A stretch of DNA of 17,541 nt, from NCBI GenBank assembly GCA_003545125.1, contig DQCI01000309.1, positions 2,460 through 20,000 of the forward strand, read 5' to 3'. The notes under the pieces were generated by a model. It saw nothing but the letters and a program-made list of their open reading frames with translations, was not told where the DNA came from and made no database searches. Shown here piece by piece: positions 14,085 to 17,541 of the stretch. The first letter of the stretch is position 1, and the number at the start of each line of letters is the position of its first letter. This DNA comes from Paracoccaceae bacterium (lineage in GTDB: Bacteria; Pseudomonadota; Alphaproteobacteria; Rhodobacterales; Rhodobacteraceae). Position numbers and translations under genes: made by a program.

Positions 14085-15161
14085 TCAGCCGCGTCGGCCA
14101 CGCCGCCCGCCGCGTCGTCCGCCGCGCCCGCCGCCTTCGACGGGCGCCTGGTTGAACGCGATCCAGTCGGTGCCGTGGGCGTCATGGTTCAGCAGCAGGT
14201 TGGCGGCGCGGATCGCCTCCATCTCGCGGCCCGCCCGGTGTTTGGTCGACCCCAGCCCGAACAGCTGCACGAAGACCTCGTCGTCGATGTCGTCCGGCAG
14301 AATCACCCCCGCCGCTTCGATCTCGGCCTTCTTCTCGGCGATCTTCTTCGGTCCCACCGGCAAGGCCAGCGGGTTCATGATCGCCGATGTCATGCCCATC
14401 GCATAGGCCATCGGCAGGAAGGCGGTGTTGATCCCGTGGCGGTTGGGCAGCCCGAACGAAATGTTGGAGGCGCCGCAGGTGGTGTTGACACCGAGCTCGT
14501 CGCGCAGCCGGCGCACGAGAGCGAAGACCTGGTTTCCGGCCGTCGCCATTGCGCCGATCGGCATCACCAGCGGATCGACCACGATGTCGTGCGCCGGGAT
14601 GCCGAAATCGGCCGCGCGCTCGACGATCTTTTTGGCCACGGCAAAGCGCACGTCGGGGTCTTCGCTGATCCCGGTGTCGTCGTTGGAGATCGCCACCACC
14701 GGCACGCCATATTTCTTCACCAGCGGCAGCACCTGTTCCATCCGCTCGTCTTCGCCGGTCACCGAGTTCACCAGCGGTCGGCCGTGGGCCGCGTCGAGCC
14801 CGGCCTCGAGTGCTGCGGGCACCGAGCTGTCGATGCACAACGGCACATCCGCCGCGGCCTGGACCTTCTCGATCAATTCGCGCATCAGCATCGGCTCGAC
14901 AAAGTTGTTGTCGGCGTAGCGCGGATCTTCGGCCATCTTGCCCGAGAACACCGCGCCCGAGTTGACGTCAAGCACGCCGGCGCCGGCGGCAACCTGAGCG
15001 ACGGCGTCCTGCTCGACGGTGGAGAAATCCCCCGCCTCCAGTTCGGCCGCGAGCTTCTTGCGCCCGGTGGGATTGATCCGTTCGCCGATCACGCAGAAGG
15101 GTTCGTCGAACCCGATGGTGACGGTCTTGGACTTGCTTTCGAGAACGGTGCGGGTGCTCAT
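14085..15161 (-). CDS. Methyltetrahydrofolate:cobalamin methyltransferase-type pterin-binding protein
   Basis: A 358-residue TIM-barrel protein of the pterin-binding (dihydropteroate synthase/MetH middle domain) superfamily. Motifs are GERINPTG (26-33), DVNSG (65-69), DSS (111-113), NSV (132-134), DP (196-197) and CGASNISFGLP (229-239), the pattern of methyltetrahydrofolate-corrinoid methyltransferases. It should move the methyl group of 5-methyltetrahydrofolate to a corrinoid protein. In Rhodobacterales such a stand-alone protein is reported as a piece of a split methionine synthase, with homocysteine and B12 parts encoded elsewhere; neither is in this window. The tail is a Gly/Arg block (343-358, RGGRRGGRRGRRG). 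The ATG overlaps the HAD stop as ATGA, with AAGGA about 8 nt upstream, so the two genes are coupled. Confidence 0.85.
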   Translation of the reverse strand: MSTRTVLESKSKTVTIGFDEPFCVIGERINPTGRKKLAAELEAGDFSTVEQDAVAQVAAGAGVLDVNSGAVFSGKMAEDPRYADNNFVEPMLMRELIEKVQAAADVPLCIDSSVPAALEAGLDAAHGRPLVNSVTGEDERMEQVLPLVKKYGVPVVAISNDDTGISEDPDVRFAVAKKIVERAADFGIPAHDIVVDPLVMPIGAMATAGNQVFALVRRLRDELGVNTTCGASNISFGLPNRHGINTAFLPMAYAMGMTSAIMNPLALPVGPKKIAEKKAEIEAAGVILPDDIDDEVFVQLFGLGSTKHRAGREMEAIRAANLLLNHDAHGTDWIAFNQAPVEGGGRGGRRGGRRGRRG

Positions 15162-15817
15162 GGACGGGATCCTTCGAGGCGGGCGAGGTGGTCGAATAGC
15201 GCAGGGTCGGTGAAATCGGCGAGCGTTTCGCTGGCTCCGGCGGCGCGCAGGGTCGTGTCGTCCAGGGCGGAGCGGAGGCCGAAGGTGAACGCGCCGCTGG
15301 CGGCGGCGGCGGTCGCGCCCGAGACGCTGTCTTCAAAGGCGATGCTGTCTTCGGGGGCGACGCCGAGTTGGCGCATCGCCTCCATGTAGGGGTCGGGGGC
15401 CGGTTTGCCGCGTTGGCATTCCTCGCCGATCACAATGGTCTCGAAGGCATCGCGCAGCCCGATCGCCTCCAGCATCGCGTCGGCGTTCTTGCGCATCGCA
15501 TTGGTGACGATGGCGCGCGGCCACCCTTCGGCCTCTGCCCGCCGCACCAGCGCGACCACACCCGGCATGCCTGGATAGGGCCGCGGCAGGCGGTCACGAA
15601 ACATCGCCTCCTTGCGCTCGTGCAGCCCCTGGATGTCGGGCTCGTCGGGCAGGAATTCGCGGAAGATGTCCTGGTTCTGGCGGCCGTGGATCTGCTCGAC
15701 GTAGAAGCCGGGCGGGGTCGGCAGCCCGCGTTCGGTCCAGATCTCGCGGAACACCTGTTCGTGGATCGGATCCGAGACCAGCATGGTGCCGTCGAGATCG
15801 AAGAGAAGGGCTGGCAT
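15158..15817 (-). CDS. HAD-superfamily phosphatase (subfamily IA)
   Basis: A 219-residue cytosolic hydrolase resembling beta-phosphoglucomutase and phosphoglycolate phosphatase. Motif I is FDLDGTM (6-12) with nucleophile Asp7 and acid/base Asp9, motif II is the Thr in IVTNA (103-107), motif III is the Lys in RGKPAPDPY (136-144), and motif IV is FEDSVSG (161-167). The helical cap lies between motif I and II, as in subfamily IA. The substrate is a small phosphorylated metabolite that cannot be named from sequence; in this operon, cleaning up a phosphorylated folate or one-carbon by-product is a guess. AAAGGAC 5 nt upstream supports the ATG. It sits 38 nt after the 'virulence factor' gene and overlaps the methyltransferase gene by 4 nt, in one minus-strand operon. 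Confidence 0.88.
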   Translation of the reverse strand: MPALLFDLDGTMLVSDPIHEQVFREIWTERGLPTPPGFYVEQIHGRQNQDIFREFLPDEPDIQGLHERKEAMFRDRLPRPYPGMPGVVALVRRAEAEGWPRAIVTNAMRKNADAMLEAIGLRDAFETIVIGEECQRGKPAPDPYMEAMRQLGVAPEDSIAFEDSVSGATAAAASGAFTFGLRSALDDTTLRAAGASETLADFTDPALFDHLARLEGSRP

Positions 15818-15855
15818 GTCTGTCCTTTCAGGACGGTGTTGGCAGGCGGCCGGGC

Positions 15856-16152
15856 TCAGGCCCGCCCGCCGTTGTCGATCAGGGTCTTGAGCCGCTCGGG
15901 CGTATATTCCGCGTCGAGCTTGTCGGCGGCGGCGGCAACGATCTCGCCGGGGTCGCCCGGCGTCTCGACCGGCCCGTCGCGGCGCCAGTCGGCGAGGTAA
16001 TCGTCGGTGCCGTGAGCGCCGGCCTTCATCGCCGCACGGTCAATCGCTTCGGCGAACCGCCCGGGCAGTTCGCGGCGGGCAGCAGCCCGTCCCTTGCCGA
16101 CCATCACCTGGGCCGGGATGTCACGCCAGTAGACGATGGTAAGACCGGGCAT
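15856..16152 (-). CDS. Small 'virulence factor' family protein
   Basis: A 98-residue protein ('MPGLTIVYWRDIPAQVMVGKGRAAARRELPGRFAEAIDRAAMKAGAHGTDDYLADWRR') of the family listed in databases as Virulence_fact. The conserved part is 'VYWRDIPAQV' with 'LP.RF..AID.AAM'. Despite the name, no virulence role is implied; it is a widespread alphaproteobacterial protein found beside methylenetetrahydrofolate reductase and methyltransferase genes, which suggests a part in one-carbon or methionine metabolism. No signal peptide or membrane segment is present. GAGGAG lies about 7 nt upstream of the ATG. It is the first gene of the three-gene operon. The upstream 160 bp should hold the promoter, but I could not pick a clear one. 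Confidence 0.8.
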   Translation of the reverse strand: MPGLTIVYWRDIPAQVMVGKGRAAARRELPGRFAEAIDRAAMKAGAHGTDDYLADWRRDGPVETPGDPGEIVAAAADKLDAEYTPERLKTLIDNGGRA

Positions 16153-16311
16153 GTGCTTCTCCTCTCAACCCCGCTTACAGCGTGCAAACGCGCAAGCGGC
16201 GACCAAACTCGACACCCCGCGCCCGGTAAGCGACGCGGGACGCGACGGGGCGGCACGAGGCCTTGTGGCGCAGATAGCCCGGTCCGGGCGGTGGGGCCAA
16301 GGGCCAGCGCC

Positions 16312-16392
16312 ATGAAATCTCTTCATGAAGATCATCACCAAGATCATCACCAGGGCGCGAGGGCGCTTGCCAGACGCCTGCCGAGCGCCTAA
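16312..16392 (+). CDS. Possible His-rich mini-ORF upstream of the Ppx/GppA gene
   Basis: A 26-codon frame, ATG to TAA, encoding MKSLHEDHHQDHHQGARALA followed by RRLPSA. Five of ten consecutive residues are His, mixed with acidic and Gln residues, and the DNA shows a 12-bp direct repeat AAGATCATCACC (16328-16339, 16340-16351). AAGGG lies about 10 nt upstream of the ATG. The stop is 17 nt before the phosphatase start. GGCGCT (16362-16367) can pair with AGCGCC (16384-16389) across the end of the frame. It could be a metal-binding peptide, a leader peptide sensing histidine supply, or a chance frame; length and single occurrence leave this unproven. Confidence 0.25.
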   Translation: MKSLHEDHHQDHHQGARALARRLPSA

Positions 16393-16409
16393 CTTTGAGG
16401 TAACTCGAA

Positions 16410-17540
16410 ATGGAGGGCGTTCAGATGGCGCCCAGGCGCTCCGATGGTGCGGGCGCGTTCCCAAAACCGGTTGAGCCACCCGCGCCGGACAAAAAAAACG
16501 ATCCGGACAGCCTCTATGCGGCGCTGGATCTCGGTACGAATTCGTGCCGCATGCTGATTGCCCAACCTGACGGCAATCAGTTTCATGTGATCGACTCGTT
16601 TTCGAAGTCGGTCGGTCTCGGCCAGGGCCTCGGCGGCTCCGGCCGGCTCAGTCGGTCGTCGATGGCGCGCACTGTTCAGGCCTTGAAAATTTGCAAGCGC
16701 AAGCTTTCGAAACACGAGGTCATCCATATGCGGCTGGTGGCCACCGAGGCCTGCCGCCGCGCCTCCAACGCACGCGATTTCATGGCCTATATCGAGCGCG
16801 AGACCGGGCTGAGGCTCGAGATCATCAAGCCCGAGGAAGAGGCGACGCTGGCGGTCATCTCCTGCGCGCCGCTGGTGGGCACGCGCACCGAACAGCTTCT
16901 GGTGGTCGACATCGGCGGTGGCTCGACGGAGCTGGTCTGGCTCGATCTGGCGGACGTCGAGCCCGCCGAACGCCAGGCAGCGATCATGCGGCTGCAGGGG
17001 GGCTTGCGCAAGAACCCCGGCCCGGATCCCACCGCGCGGGTGGTCGACTGGATCTCGGTGCCTTACGGGGTCGCGACGCTGCGCGAGCAGTTCGACGACG
17101 TCTCCGACGACAGCGCGCGGTTCGCGTTGATGAGCTGGTTCTTCGAGGAACAGCTCGGCGATTTTTCTCCCTTCCACCGCGATCCCAACCGCGAGGGCTT
17201 CCAGATTATCGGCACCTCCGGCACGGTCACCACCGTTGCGGCCACCCATCTCGGCCTCAAGCGCTACGACCGCAACAAGGTTGACGGGCTGCGGATGACC
17301 TCGGATCAGATCGACAGGGTGATCCGGGGCTACCTGGCGGCCGGCCCGGAGGGGCGGCGCAGGGATCCGCGCATCGGCAAGGACCGGCAGGCGCTGATCA
17401 TGTCGGGCGCCGCGATCCTGCAGGCGCTGCTCCGGATCTGGCCGACCGACCGGCTTTCGGTCGCCGACCGGGGCCTGCGCGAGGGGCTGCTCTATGCGCA
17501 GATGTCCTCGGACGGGGTGCTGGAAGAGGACGAAGGCTGA
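16410..17540 (+). CDS. Ppx/GppA family phosphatase (exopolyphosphatase / guanosine pentaphosphatase)
   Basis: A 376-residue protein of the actin-like ASKHA fold that hydrolyses inorganic polyphosphate and/or converts pppGpp to ppGpp; which of the two cannot be told by eye. The phosphate-1 loop is ALDLGTNSCRMLI (38-50), followed by 'RLVATEACRRASN' (108-120), the catalytic glutamate region 'IIKPEEEATLAV' (138-149), the phosphate-2 loop VVDIGGGSTELVW (165-177) and 'IGTSGTVTTVAA'. It lacks the C-terminal HD domain of the long E. coli-type Ppx. ATG 16410 has GAGG about 9 nt upstream; ATG 16425 with GGAGG is an equally good start, and both precede a non-conserved Pro-rich N-terminus. The TGA is 1 nt from the window end, so any downstream partner is not visible. 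Confidence 0.93.
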   Translation: MEGVQMAPRRSDGAGAFPKPVEPPAPDKKNDPDSLYAALDLGTNSCRMLIAQPDGNQFHVIDSFSKSVGLGQGLGGSGRLSRSSMARTVQALKICKRKLSKHEVIHMRLVATEACRRASNARDFMAYIERETGLRLEIIKPEEEATLAVISCAPLVGTRTEQLLVVDIGGGSTELVWLDLADVEPAERQAAIMRLQGGLRKNPGPDPTARVVDWISVPYGVATLREQFDDVSDDSARFALMSWFFEEQLGDFSPFHRDPNREGFQIIGTSGTVTTVAATHLGLKRYDRNKVDGLRMTSDQIDRVIRGYLAAGPEGRRRDPRIGKDRQALIMSGAAILQALLRIWPTDRLSVADRGLREGLLYAQMSSDGVLEEDEG

Positions 17541-17541
17541 C

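Noticed and set aside
16312..16409. A his-operon type attenuator.
   Set aside because: The His codons fit, but the downstream gene is not in histidine synthesis and no terminator hairpin with a T-run is present.

Overview
The window reads as a chromosomal segment of a high-GC alphaproteobacterium, most likely of the Rhodobacterales (Roseobacter/Rhodobacter relatives). The reasons are: the gene order rplU-rpmA-acetyltransferases-obgE-proB; ribosomal protein L21 with an Ala/Lys linker and a C-terminal helix-hairpin-helix domain; a stand-alone pterin-binding methyltransferase next to a HAD phosphatase and a small 'virulence factor' family protein; and a Ppx/GppA protein and an HNH protein that look like the forms I know from that group. 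This placement rests on recalled family resemblance, not on a search.

Layout. (i) 1-608: a dual-specificity-type protein phosphatase on the minus strand, then about 670 bp without a gene that holds a 12-bp tandem repeat and two adjacent 12-bp palindromes. (ii) 1279-5294: an iron(III)-type ABC importer operon. The substrate-binding protein gene runs out of frame into an ATPase gene that has lost its start and Walker A motif. One deletion between them explains both defects, while the fused two-domain permease downstream is intact. (iii) 5295-6261: about 640 bp without a recognised gene, then tRNA-Ser(CGA) on the minus strand. (iv) 6262-7179: an exported DUF2059 protein. (v) 7278-8539: promoter, structured leader, rplU, rpmA and a clear intrinsic terminator. 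(vi) 8639-10201: three GNAT acetyltransferase genes in tandem, the third killed by two in-frame stop codons. (vii) 10211-10279: three perfect 9-bp hairpins at an exact 24-nt period, then obgE and proB, translationally overlapping. proA is not next to proB. (viii) 12623-13680: a small DUF6157-like protein (minus) and an HNH endonuclease (plus), then a hairpin-rich gap between convergent genes. (ix) 14085-16152: a minus-strand operon of 'virulence factor' protein, HAD phosphatase and methyltetrahydrofolate:cobalamin-type methyltransferase. (x) 16312-17540: a possible His-rich mini-ORF and a Ppx/GppA phosphatase.

How the parts work together. Most of the window is core housekeeping: ribosome (L21, L27, Obg), proline synthesis (ProB), one-carbon/B12 metabolism (methyltransferase operon) and polyphosphate/(p)ppGpp metabolism (Ppx/GppA). 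The transporter locus and the third acetyltransferase show decay. The most unusual non-coding signal is the periodic three-hairpin array upstream of obgE. I found no phage, insertion sequence, CRISPR array or defence island.
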